Positions 8,005-15,859 of a stretch of DNA of 64,000 bases are shown here, in pieces. Source of the DNA: Candidatus Aminicenantota bacterium (lineage in GTDB: Bacteria; Acidobacteriota; Aminicenantia; Aminicenantales; UBA4085); the NCBI GenBank assembly GCA_003141555.1, contig PLMN01000029.1:213922-277921 (forward strand). The letters run 5' to 3'. A program made the position numbers and the translations under genes. Below the pieces are notes generated by a model. That model saw nothing but the letters and a program-made list of their open reading frames with translations. It was not told where the DNA came from and searched no databases. How positions within the stretch are numbered: position 1 is the first letter of the stretch; every line of letters starts with the position of its first letter.

Positions 8005-9080
8005 TGCCAGGATTCGAAGCTCCGGCTCCAAGCCGCGCGGATCTTGCTTTTTTCTTCAGCCGTCAGGTCCGGATAGACGTTCTTCCGGTATCCTGAGAGG
8101 TTCTTCACGTAGTCCTCAATTCGAGGCTTGACCGAAGGGAAACCCGGAAGCTCCAGCTTTGTGTAGAGGGCTTCCATCTCGGAGATTGGCGATTTCTCGA
8201 GATCCTCGAAACGGAGGGAATGGAAACGGTTTGGGGCGAGGAGCGCGAGATCCTCGAAATAGGCATCGTACATCGCGCTGTAGTGTCGAAAGATGCGCTC
8301 ATCCAGGCCCTCCAGCCGCGGTTCCTGGAGCCAGGAGAAATTCTTGAAGAGGTAAATCAAGAAGGACCGATAGGATTGGAACACGCGATATGGGTGGCGG
8401 GCGATATGAACGAAGCGCGCGTCGGGATAGATCTCCAAGAGGGTTCGGATCCGGGCCGTATGGGGTGGGGATTTGAGAGCGAGACGGCGGCCGTATTTGT
8501 ACGTCAATTTGTTGAGAAATCGAACGTAAATCGTCTTCCATCTCGCCGCTTCCGGTCCCGGCCGGCCTCGGAAATAACGGAAATTCGAGGTTTCGTGTAT
8601 CTGCCGAGGAAGGAGCAAGCTCAAATAAGTGGACGGCGCGCCCAAGGCGCAAAGGGCCAGCTCTTCTTCCTGGGGGCTGTCGAATTCCAGCCGGACGTTG
8701 TCGAACCCGCGGATTCTCCCAAGGCGGGAGGCCAAGAGGCGGGCCAGCACGCGCTCGCCGAGAAGGAGCCAGTGAGGGAAAAAAACTTGGGGCAATGTCG
8801 GGGCGGCGAATTCGGGATCCAGCATTAAAAGGTTGTGAAGATGGGTTGTCCCGCTCCTCTGATGCCCCAAGACGAAGAGGGGATGGGCGTTAATCTCCAC
8901 GTCCTCAATGATTTGTCCATAGCAGAGATCTTCCAGACCGCCCCACGCGGAATTGACGAGACTCAGGACCGTGATCGCCCCCGCCCGGGGAAGACAGGAC
9001 GGCGAGAGGCGAAGCTGGCAGGAGGAGAGCAACTTGATCCAGTCCCAAAACCGAATTCCGAAAATATAGGAAAACCTCAT
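7992..9080 (-). CDS. Sulfotransferase family protein (island)
   Basis: A 362-aa PAPS-dependent sulfotransferase. The 5'-phosphosulfate loop is FVLGHQRSGTTHLHNLL at about residues 69-85, and the 3'-phosphate-binding region is HIARHPYRVFQSYRSFL. This places it in the Sulfotransfer_3-like group, which sulfates small molecules, lipids or glycans. The start MRFSYIFGIRFW at 9080 overlaps the stop of radical SAM B by 4 nt (ATGA). A longer in-frame reading to 9218 lies inside that gene and is rejected. It is the last gene of the minus-strand island operon, so its substrate is likely made by the neighbouring radical SAM enzymes. Confidence 0.85.
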   Translation of the reverse strand: MRFSYIFGIRFWDWIKLLSSCQLRLSPSCLPRAGAITVLSLVNSAWGGLEDLCYGQIIEDVEINAHPLFVLGHQRSGTTHLHNLLMLDPEFAAPTLPQVFFPHWLLLGERVLARLLASRLGRIRGFDNVRLEFDSPQEEELALCALGAPSTYLSLLLPRQIHETSNFRYFRGRPGPEAARWKTIYVRFLNKLTYKYGRRLALKSPPHTARIRTLLEIYPDARFVHIARHPYRVFQSYRSFLIYLFKNFSWLQEPRLEGLDERIFRHYSAMYDAYFEDLALLAPNRFHSLRFEDLEKSPISEMEALYTKLELPGFPSVKPRIEDYVKNLSGYRKNVYPDLTAEEKSKIRAAWSRSFESWHYEF

Positions 9081-10348
9081 AGGATATCGCGATCCTGCGG
9101 CTCCTCCTTTCCAGGTTCCGGCTTGGGCAAGGCCACAAGAGGCGCGGCGTATCGGAGGTAGCTTTCCAGGATGCAGGATGAGATCAGCCGGCCTTCCCAA
9201 TATGTCTTGTTCGGGCATCCGTCACAAAGGTCCAGTTCTCCGGACGGCAGAATATCCATCGGCTGCAAAACGATGATGTTCTGGGCGTAGACGGGGCTGA
9301 ACAAGCGGGCGGGGTTCCGGAACGCGGATGCGAGGAATCTCCGAAAGGCGCGGCGCACCTCCGGATCGAAGGCCCCAAACAAGAAGAGGGCTTTGGCCTT
9401 TCGGCTGAACCGCGGCTTGGGCATGGATAAATAACGTCCCCGAATGAGATGGTGGGCCGTCTGAATCAGCTCGAAGGATTTTGGGCCGATGTTGCCGAAC
9501 GATCGGGCGCGGGTTCCGAGCCGGACGCCGATGGCCCATTTGACGGACGTCGCGAGGCTGGTCCCACCGATATAGCCGGCGAACGAGAAATCCGGGATGG
9601 CCTTCCGGACCTGATCATAAAGCTCTTCGGCCGAGATTCTCCGATACGGTTCGGCGGCAGGGGAGGCTCTGTCCCGAAGGGCGAGGTGATGGGCCCCGGC
9701 GTAAAAGTCGAAGGGGCCTTCCGGCGACATCGCTCGGACCGCGATCAAAGTATAGGCCTGGACGCGATCGATATTCTTGAGACCCCACGCGACGATGTCC
9801 GGGACGAAGCCGACCGAATCCGGAAAGATGGTGATGTTGAAGGCGGCGGTGAGTCCCCCTTCGGCATGGACCATATCGACGAGCTCCTGGCGAAGCCCAT
9901 TGAGCTCGCGTTCGTTCTTGCCCGTCCAGCCCGGCCGCTGCTGATGGCTGTCGACATGAAAGATGAATCCGAACAAGCCGGCCTTTTTGAGCTCTCGGAG
10001 GAGCCCGGCGTCGAGAGCGACGGCATTGGTGACGAGAAGCGGCTTGGGCCCGTAGGACTTCACCAAACGGACGATGTCCAGAATCCGGCGGTGGGTCAGC
10101 GGTTCTCCGCCGGCGATCATCATCAAGTCGCACTTCCGGAGGGCGATGAGCTGTTTGAGCTCCGCCTCGATCTGGCTCAGCGGTTTTTCGCTGTTCGGGT
10201 CGTTGGTGGCATAACAGGCTTCGCAACTGATGTTGCATTGGCGCGTCGGCTCAAACCAACTCATGCTGTTGTCGGCGGTCGTCCAGGGAATCCGGTACAG
10301 CGACCGGATGTCGATCCGGGGGACATTATCGTTGCGAAGGGCGATCAC
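9077..10348 (-). CDS. Radical SAM protein B, paralogue of A (island)
   Basis: A 423-aa radical SAM protein with CNISCEAC at residues 38-45 (CxxxCxxC) and MIAGGEPLTHRRIL as the GGEP motif. The C-terminus contains LDLCDGCPNKTYWEGR and then SCILESYLRY, the same CDGC...SC arrangement as in protein A. Other shared blocks include HVDSHQQRPGW (HVDSGQQRPGW in A), VAWGLKNIDRVQ and RRAFRRFL. The two probably arose by duplication and act on related substrates. It lies 6 nt after the lipoprotein gene and overlaps the sulfotransferase start by 4 nt. No precursor peptide is seen nearby. Confidence 0.85.
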   Translation of the reverse strand: MIALRNDNVPRIDIRSLYRIPWTTADNSMSWFEPTRQCNISCEACYATNDPNSEKPLSQIEAELKQLIALRKCDLMMIAGGEPLTHRRILDIVRLVKSYGPKPLLVTNAVALDAGLLRELKKAGLFGFIFHVDSHQQRPGWTGKNERELNGLRQELVDMVHAEGGLTAAFNITIFPDSVGFVPDIVAWGLKNIDRVQAYTLIAVRAMSPEGPFDFYAGAHHLALRDRASPAAEPYRRISAEELYDQVRKAIPDFSFAGYIGGTSLATSVKWAIGVRLGTRARSFGNIGPKSFELIQTAHHLIRGRYLSMPKPRFSRKAKALFLFGAFDPEVRRAFRRFLASAFRNPARLFSPVYAQNIIVLQPMDILPSGELDLCDGCPNKTYWEGRLISSCILESYLRYAAPLVALPKPEPGKEEPQDRDIL

Positions 10349-10354
10349 GTTAGA

Positions 10355-12064
10355 TTAATTCAATTTCCGCAGCGCTTGGTAGGTCTCGGCCCGCCATTTC
10401 AAGAACTCACGGAATGAATATTGGACCACGAATCCGGGCTCCAGGGCAAAGCGGAGGAGAGTGTCGTTTTGCGGCGGACCTTCGGCCCGGAGATGTATGT
10501 CGTAATACCCATTCGCCTTCAGGATGACCGACCGCTCCATGCCGGGGGCGTGCGCCGGCGCCCGGAACGTGAGTTCGGCCCGATCGCCTTTCAGGGGCAT
10601 GGCGAAATAGCGGCCGTCGGCGCTCGTCAAGGCCGGTCGGATATCATGTCCCGCATCATCAACGGCTCGGGTCGCTTCGAGCTCATGGACCTGGACGGGA
10701 AGATCGGCATCGTAATCCACGGCCAGCGAATTGATCATCCAAAACTCCGCCGGGGGGCAAAGCTTGATTTTCAGGACGTCGCCCGGGACATCGGCCAGAT
10801 CGAGCAGATAGACTCGATCTTTAGAGACGAACGGCCCCCCTCCGACGATCAGGCCCTTGGTCACCCAGCCGGCCGGAGTATCGACCTGGAGGCGCAGGCG
10901 ATAGAGCTCTTCCCGTTCGTTGAACGAATCGCGCCACGCCTGAGCGGGTCCCGGGACGCGCAGCGCCTCGTAGCGTTTTTCGACATTCGTCCCGTAGAGC
11001 TCGAGAAACCGCTTGATCATCTGAGACGCCCAGAGGGTGCTGCACCCATTGAACACGAGCTTGGCCGTCCGGGCCCCGGCCGGCTTGGAGAATTCGAATA
11101 GAAGCTCGTCCCGGAGGTCCTCCTTCCGGTCCGGATTCTTCTCTTCGGCTTTCGTGATCCAAAAGCTTCCGTCCGTTCGGCCGACGAGGGGCAGGATGTC
11201 GCGCCCGCGCCCGTCCGCCGCCTTGACGGGGGGACAGGGGTGGGTCAGCGTGTGGACGCGGCCCTGCTCGTCCGCGACGGCGCCGACGCCGGCCGGGTGG
11301 TCCACAACCAGGAGCTTGAGCTCGTCGGTGTATTCAGTTTCATCGCCTTCGTTGGCGATCATGATCTTGTACTCGCCCCCGACCTCTTTGAGGTAGGGAA
11401 GCCCGCACCATTCCGTCCGCTTGACCCCCTCGGCGATGGCCCCGCCGTAAGGTTCGGCGTCGAAGATATATTCGGCTCCATCATAGGAATAGATGAAGGG
11501 ACAAGAATGTTGCGATGTGGTTGGAGGAGGTGGAGGAGGCTGGTAGGTCAGTGCGGCGATTAAGACGCCTACGGCGATTGCGGCCCCGAGGACCATGACG
11601 CTGGTCATCACGGGATCGAGCCTTTCGATGCGGATGATTTCAACGTCGGAAAAGGGAACGACAAGGTCGTAAGCTTTGCCCTCAATGGTCCATTGTGTAT
11701 CGCTCTCCTTCGAGGATCGGACATCATACGCCTTCCCGTCTCTCGTAAGGATGAAATGAACATTCCCATCCGCGTCCCGGTCGGTGCTCTTGACTTCCTC
11801 CTTGGGAATCACCAGGTCGAAGTAATAAGGAGTCGGCCTTTCCTTCGAAGCCAGAAGGAAGTCGCCGGTAAACCGGATATCCGAAGGATGGGGGAAGCGG
11901 ACTTCCAGGCCGGACGTCAAAACGACGCCGTAGATGGTGGGCTGACCGGCCCTTAATTTGCGAACGTCTTCCGGGCTCTTTGAAAGCCCCGTTTCGTGGA
12001 AACATGACCAGGTGAAAACAAGGAACGCTGCGAGGGTGATGATCGCCACGGTTCTTCTAAACAC
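10355..12064 (-). CDS. Large lipoprotein-like protein with Pro-rich hinge (island)
   Basis: A 569-aa exported protein of unknown function. The N-terminal hydrophobic stretch TVAIITLAAFLVFTWSC ends in a plausible lipobox Cys. A first domain of about 110 residues resembles an RNA-chaperone-like or beta-barrel repeat (alternating short strands). A second hydrophobic stretch (MVLGAAIAVGVLIAALTY) is followed by a run of seven prolines. The larger C-terminal domain begins CPFIYSYDGAEYIFDAEPYG, a pattern I associate with uncharacterised bacterial secreted proteins. It sits between radical SAM C and B in one operon, so it may hold or display the pathway product at the envelope; that is inference. Confidence 0.7.
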   Translation of the reverse strand: MFRRTVAIITLAAFLVFTWSCFHETGLSKSPEDVRKLRAGQPTIYGVVLTSGLEVRFPHPSDIRFTGDFLLASKERPTPYYFDLVIPKEEVKSTDRDADGNVHFILTRDGKAYDVRSSKESDTQWTIEGKAYDLVVPFSDVEIIRIERLDPVMTSVMVLGAAIAVGVLIAALTYQPPPPPPTTSQHSCPFIYSYDGAEYIFDAEPYGGAIAEGVKRTEWCGLPYLKEVGGEYKIMIANEGDETEYTDELKLLVVDHPAGVGAVADEQGRVHTLTHPCPPVKAADGRGRDILPLVGRTDGSFWITKAEEKNPDRKEDLRDELLFEFSKPAGARTAKLVFNGCSTLWASQMIKRFLELYGTNVEKRYEALRVPGPAQAWRDSFNEREELYRLRLQVDTPAGWVTKGLIVGGGPFVSKDRVYLLDLADVPGDVLKIKLCPPAEFWMINSLAVDYDADLPVQVHELEATRAVDDAGHDIRPALTSADGRYFAMPLKGDRAELTFRAPAHAPGMERSVILKANGYYDIHLRAEGPPQNDTLLRFALEPGFVVQYSFREFLKWRAETYQALRKLN

Positions 12065-12078
12065 GCTGAGCCTCCTTT

Positions 12079-13452
12079 TTATCCCGCGGGATAATCAAAC
12101 TTTCGCGAGGACTCGGGAGAAACGCCGGCGATGAGGTCCCGCCATTCGCTTTGGATTTCGCGATAGGGGATCGGAAGGGGAAATCCCCGCCGCATTCCAT
12201 CGCGGAGGATTCCGGACATACGGAGGGATGGGCATTCGTGCCGGCTTGGCCCGGGAACGGCATTTCTCATAGCTTGAAGGATGGACGTGAAGGAATCCTC
12301 CAGGATCGATCCGAATGAGACCGGGACGAAGACGCAGGGCAAAACCCGCCCGCGGCTGTCGACGGCCAGATGAGAGAGCCCTCCCATGAGGCAGCCGAAT
12401 CGGTCCGGCCGTTCGGAAAAAGACGGATAGGCGACGTAGGGAAGATGGCGGGTTTCCCGGCCCGAATTGGCCTTCTTGAAGAAACGGACGACTTCATTTC
12501 GGTCGGAGGGCAGAAAAAGATCATTTGCCTCTTTCCCGAGGAATCGCCCGCAAGGCTTCGGCTCACTCATCGAGACGACGCCGGCGCCGGCCGTCTTGGC
12601 GAACTCGAGAAATCTCCTCAACTCTCCAGCCCGGGCGGTTTCACGGCTCAAGCACATGTTGATGTAGGGAAAGATACCGGCTTCGCGAAAGCATCGAATC
12701 GCCTGGATGCTGCGGGCGAATGAACCTGGCGTTCCTCGAATACGGTCTTGTCCTTCCGGGTCCGCGACGTCGAGAGCGATCCCGGCCGCCGCCAGGCCGG
12801 CGTCCTTCAAGTCCTTCGCGATTTTCGGCGTGACTCCGAAACCCGAGGTGTGGACGTGAAAATCCGAAAGCCCCTTGTCGCCGGATTCCAGAAGCTCGAG
12901 TAGGCCGTCCTGCCGAAGCATTGGCTCGCCTCCCGACAGAACGATGACGCTTGTGCCCCACGCTTGAAGCTCGCGAATCGTCTCTTTCCAGCAGGGGATG
13001 GGCACTTCCTCGTCGACGCCCAAATTCAGGCCTTCATAACAATGCCGACAGGCATAGGGGCAACGGCGGGTGATCGCCAAGACCGCGGAATCAATATGCT
13101 TTTTCGCCGATGTCCCAGCGGCCTCTAGGTTCAATCCGCCTCCCGCGACCATTCGATCATAGGCCGCGGAGGGCCAACGTGGAACGCGAAGGACGGGGCC
13201 GTAGTAGTGGCGCCCGAACCTTACATGTTTCGGGATGGCGAGCTTCTTCCCTTTGGCTAAAGAGCGCAGCGCAGCCGGATGGAACAAGGGATAGCGGCGC
13301 CTCCAAACGAAATAGCGACCAAGCGACAGGACGAACTTCATTTTGAAAGGGATGAGAGTCCATCCGGACAGAACGCGCAACTGAGGTGTCTTTAGATAGG
13401 TTCCCATTGAACTGGGCTTCGGCCGACTGTATCTTCCCCCCACTAGCGTCAT
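12079..13452 (-). CDS. Radical SAM protein C, SPASM-like (island)
   Basis: A 457-aa radical SAM enzyme, distinct from A and B. CPYACRHC at residues 131-138 is the CxxxCxxC cluster motif and VLSGGEPMLRQDGLLELL is the SAM-binding element. The C-terminal half has Cys residues in CLMGGLSHLAVDSRGRVLPC and a HECP element, similar to SPASM or twitch auxiliary-cluster regions. The 120-residue N-terminal extension is basic and unusual. The start at 13452 follows AGAGAGG. It is the first gene of the minus-strand operon (C, lipoprotein, B, sulfotransferase), preceded by a near-consensus promoter and overlapping hairpins. Confidence 0.83.
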   Translation of the reverse strand: MTLVGGRYSRPKPSSMGTYLKTPQLRVLSGWTLIPFKMKFVLSLGRYFVWRRRYPLFHPAALRSLAKGKKLAIPKHVRFGRHYYGPVLRVPRWPSAAYDRMVAGGGLNLEAAGTSAKKHIDSAVLAITRRCPYACRHCYEGLNLGVDEEVPIPCWKETIRELQAWGTSVIVLSGGEPMLRQDGLLELLESGDKGLSDFHVHTSGFGVTPKIAKDLKDAGLAAAGIALDVADPEGQDRIRGTPGSFARSIQAIRCFREAGIFPYINMCLSRETARAGELRRFLEFAKTAGAGVVSMSEPKPCGRFLGKEANDLFLPSDRNEVVRFFKKANSGRETRHLPYVAYPSFSERPDRFGCLMGGLSHLAVDSRGRVLPCVFVPVSFGSILEDSFTSILQAMRNAVPGPSRHECPSLRMSGILRDGMRRGFPLPIPYREIQSEWRDLIAGVSPESSRKFDYPAG

Positions 13453-13473
13453 TTTGACCTCTCTACATTTTAG

Positions 13474-13502
13474 GGCCTTATGAAAAGGCCTCAAGCGAGG
13501 CC
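13474..13502 (-). promoter_or_regulatory. Two mutually exclusive hairpins in leader of radical SAM C
   Basis: Read on the minus strand the leader contains GGCCTC-gctt-GAGGCC followed by TTTT (13502 down to 13483), like a short intrinsic terminator. The last GGCC of that hairpin can instead pair as GGCCTT-ttcat-AAGGCC (13490 down to 13474). The two structures share bases, so only one can form. They lie between the promoter and the ribosome-binding site, the layout expected of an attenuator or RNA switch. The U tract has only four bases, which weakens the terminator reading. Confidence 0.45.
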
Positions 13503-13520
13503 AAGTTGTAGAATAAATTA

Positions 13521-13549
13521 TAAATATAGGATCGCAGAGGAATTGTCAA
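13521..13549 (-). promoter_or_regulatory. Sigma-70-type promoter for the radical SAM C operon
   Basis: On the minus strand a perfect TTGACA (13549-13544) is followed, after 17 bases, by TATTTA (13526-13521), with TATAAT overlapping further downstream (13522-13517). It lies about 70 bases upstream of the start codon at 13452, in an AT-rich patch unlike the GC-rich surroundings. Confidence 0.6.
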
Positions 13550-13550
13550 T

Positions 13551-13927
13551 AGTTCAGGATCAGCCCGAGGTGAAAGCGGCCTGATCTGAACCCCGGATCT
13601 TGGATTATTCCAAATGTAGCTTCTTGAAAGGCGCAATATGAAAAGTATCGGCGTTGCGATAGACTCCTGGCCGCCCGCTTTCAAAATATGCATGTCCGTC
13701 TTGGGTTCTCACTTCGATGAACGGCGCGCACAGTGGCCAGCACTTCGGGCTTAATCTCCTGGATGGAATGGCACGACCAACAGAAGACTAGAAAACTCTC
13801 CAACGTCATGATGGCAATGATTCGGTCTCTCAAGTTTTGCTCCCCTTCACCTCCATTATCCGGAATCCCATCGCCGAAGTTGTTAAGAATATGTCAAGAA
13901 TATGCAAAGATTAGCTGAATTTCTTCT
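13551..13927. other. Right edge of island: no clear gene; possible 42-codon remnant
   Basis: No plus-strand gene is convincing here. On the minus strand a short open frame (13809 to 13681, with protein-like in-frame sequence extending upstream to about 13890) encodes MTLESFLVFCWSCHSIQEIK and a little more. It contains one CxxCH, the haem c signature, but is too short to call a cytochrome. I see no integrase fragment. This AT-richer stretch may be the decayed mobility end of the island. Confidence 0.3.
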
Positions 13928-13973
13928 ACTACGAATCAGAAGGCCGCAGGTTCAAGTCCTGCCTCGCGCGCTC
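13928..13973 (+). repeat. attR-like copy of the 46-bp tRNA-Arg repeat
   Basis: An exact copy of 4620-4665, starting at the anticodon stem of tRNA-Arg and ending just past its 3' end. There is no 5' tRNA half before it, so it is not a functional tRNA gene. It marks the right boundary of the 9.35-kb island. The 14 bases after it are AT-rich (TTTTTAATTAAATC). Confidence 0.9.
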
Positions 13974-14203
13974 TTTTTAATTAAATCACCCGTTGGAATT
14001 ATTTGATAGCCGTATTGTGCCCAACCTCCCCCATATTCGAAATATCCCGCAAAATAGGAATTGTGCTGTTTTACGCGTCAATTTCCAGGCGGGAAAAGGC
14101 CCGATTCGTGTCACGCGAGGATTTCATCGGCTGATAACCTGAAATTCAGCCTTGCTCCATCGAGGGAATCAAATCCCCTGCATTCTTGGAACAAGGCAAG
14201 ATT

Positions 14204-14220
14204 CTGGCATGAATACTGCA
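14204..14220 (+). promoter_or_regulatory. Sigma-54 (-24/-12) promoter-like site
   Basis: CTGGCATGAATACTGCA matches the -24 GG and -12 GC elements of sigma-54 promoters (TGGCAC-N5-TTGC) with correct spacing. It lies about 90 bases before the small membrane protein gene at 14311. The 13974-14203 stretch before it contains no gene that I can support. An NtrC-type activator is encoded 3 kb downstream. Confidence 0.6.
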
Positions 14221-14310
14221 TCTAGACTGGTTGCTTCTTCCCGTTCGTCGAGTAAACCGAAAATGGCCGGGAGTTGGGCGGTGAGAGGCAATAGAAAAAA
14301 GGAGGTCTCC

Positions 14311-14457
14311 ATGCTTGAGACAATTTTGATCATCCTGGTCGTTCTTTGGGCTTTGGGATTTTTCGCGTTTCACGTCGGCGGCTTGATCCACGTTCTCATC
14401 GTCATCGCCTTGATCGTTCTGGTTATAAGGCTGTTGCGGGGCAGGCGAGTTCTTTAG
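14311..14457 (+). CDS. lmo0937-family small membrane protein
   Basis: A 48-aa protein, MLETILIILVVLWALGFFAF and so on, with two hydrophobic segments, a central HVGGLIHVLIVIA turn and a basic end RLLRGRRVL. Size and the G.I.H...VIA pattern fit the lmo0937 (DUF5670) family, small inner-membrane proteins often seen in stress-induced operons. The start is fixed by a perfect AAAGGAGG eight bases upstream. It is first in a plus-strand series reaching 17098, beneath a sigma-54-like site. Confidence 0.8.
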   Translation: MLETILIILVVLWALGFFAFHVGGLIHVLIVIALIVLVIRLLRGRRVL

Positions 14458-14472
14458 CGGGAAAACGCCAAA

Positions 14473-15513
14473 ATGGTTTGTTCAAAAGTCCGGGCCTCGA
14501 GAAGGATAGGGGCAATCCTTGCCGTTTTGGGGCTGATGACCCCCGGTCTCTTTTCCGCTCAGGTATTCAAATATTCGAAAACCAAGCCGGATAAGGGATA
14601 TTTGATCCAGACGGTCCCTTTCGAAAAATGGCTGGCAAGAAATTATTGCGGCCCGGCTTGCCTGGCGATGGTCCTCAACTCCTGGGATGAAACGCGATCC
14701 TTTGTCCAGAGGAAAATCGCGGATGAGATCTATGATTCCCAAAACCAGGCGACCTATAACTCCGAGCTGGTTTTGTATCCGCGAACGAAAGGGTTCGAGA
14801 GTTACTCTTTCCAGGGAAACCTCCGGATTTTGAAGGAAGTGGTGGGGAAGGGCATCCCGGTGATCGTTTTAACCAAGGCCATCAAACAGATCGCCAAAGG
14901 TCACTACCGCGTGGTCATCGGATTTGACGATGAGGAGGACCTGATCATCTTCCACGATCCCTATTTCGGAGCCCGGAACGCCATGACGTCCAAGGATTTC
15001 ATGAAGGTTTGGGAGCTGGGAACGGGGCGGAACCAGTCCCGGTGGATGATGGCCGTGATCCCCGATCAAAGCCCTTTCCCTTTTCCCGATCTACAAAACG
15101 ACCCTCTGACCTCCATCAATCTGGCCACGGCTTATTACCGAAGGTCGGATTTCGCGAAATCGAAGGAGCAGTGGGAAAAAGCCAGGGAATCCCTCAGCAA
15201 AGATCCCTATCCCTTATATAGCCTGGCCATGGTCAGCTTTAGAGAAGGCCAGGCCGAGGAAGCCGAGGCTTATGCCCTTGAAGCCCTCAACCTGGACGCA
15301 AAAAGCGCATACGCTCTCGACGTGCTGGGCCTGGCTTACGCCAGTCAGGGAAACATGGACCAGGCTTTTCGGACTCTCGGCCAAGCTCTCCGGCTTGCCC
15401 CCGGGGAGGAGTTTATCCGAAAGCATTATCTGCAGGTCAGAGCGCTCTACATCGAAAGAGCGAAACTCGAAAATATTCAAAAAAAGGAGAATCGAAATGA
15501 AAAGACAGATTAA
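14473..15513 (+). CDS. C39-like cysteine peptidase with TPR tail
   Basis: A 346-aa protein with a signal-like N-terminus (ILAVLGLMTPGLFSA). The peptidase C39-like domain contains NYCGPACLAMVL (catalytic Cys at the first or second Cys position), HYRVVIGFDDE (catalytic His) and FHDPYFG (Asp). The C-terminal third is two or three TPR units (AYALEALNLDAKSAYALDVL, then GNMDQAFRTLGQALRLAP). Layout resembles the PA2778-type periplasmic cysteine peptidases found beside small PA2779-type proteins. It starts 15 nt after the small membrane gene and overlaps the next gene by 17 nt. Target unknown. Confidence 0.78.
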   Translation: MVCSKVRASRRIGAILAVLGLMTPGLFSAQVFKYSKTKPDKGYLIQTVPFEKWLARNYCGPACLAMVLNSWDETRSFVQRKIADEIYDSQNQATYNSELVLYPRTKGFESYSFQGNLRILKEVVGKGIPVIVLTKAIKQIAKGHYRVVIGFDDEEDLIIFHDPYFGARNAMTSKDFMKVWELGTGRNQSRWMMAVIPDQSPFPFPDLQNDPLTSINLATAYYRRSDFAKSKEQWEKARESLSKDPYPLYSLAMVSFREGQAEEAEAYALEALNLDAKSAYALDVLGLAYASQGNMDQAFRTLGQALRLAPGEEFIRKHYLQVRALYIERAKLENIQKKENRNEKTD

Positions 15514-15736
15514 AGTCATCAGCGTCCTGTTGATGATCGTATGGCTCTCATCATTTGCCGCGGCCGTTCAGAAACCGGCGGTCCAGCAAGCGGGGACGAC
15601 GAATCAGCTCGTCATCGGCGCCCAAGACGTGATCACGGCTTCCGATGCCGGCGGCGGCTATCTTTCCACGAGAGATCTTCTCATCATCATCCTCGTCGTT
15701 CTCGGGCTTGCCGCCCTGGGCGTCCTCGCCCTTTAG
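15497..15736 (+). CDS. Small signal-peptide and C-terminal TM protein, coupled to C39 gene
   Basis: A 79-aa protein: a signal peptide (QIKVISVLLMIVWLSSFAAA), about 30 polar residues, then STRDLLIIILVVLGLAALGV as a C-terminal membrane anchor. The start ATG follows AAAAAGGAGAATCGAA, and the gene overlaps the end of the C39/TPR gene by 17 nt, so translation is probably coupled. PA2778-type peptidases are commonly followed by a small anchored protein (PA2779), and this could be the counterpart, though it is shorter. It might be the substrate of the peptidase; that is a guess. Confidence 0.72.
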   Translation: MKRQIKVISVLLMIVWLSSFAAAVQKPAVQQAGTTNQLVIGAQDVITASDAGGGYLSTRDLLIIILVVLGLAALGVLAL

Positions 15737-15859
15737 CTTTTATGAGTCCGACACAAAAAGCCCGGCTCGTCACGGCGGGCCTTGCGCTGGTTCTCGTGGT
15801 CCGCGAGAAGATATAGAGGAGTCACCGCGGAGACTGTTTGGACCGGATAGCAGAGAGGG

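Noticed and set aside
4620-13973. Integrase or transposase inside the island
   Set aside because: Looked for on both strands; no gene or fragment with recombinase motifs was found.
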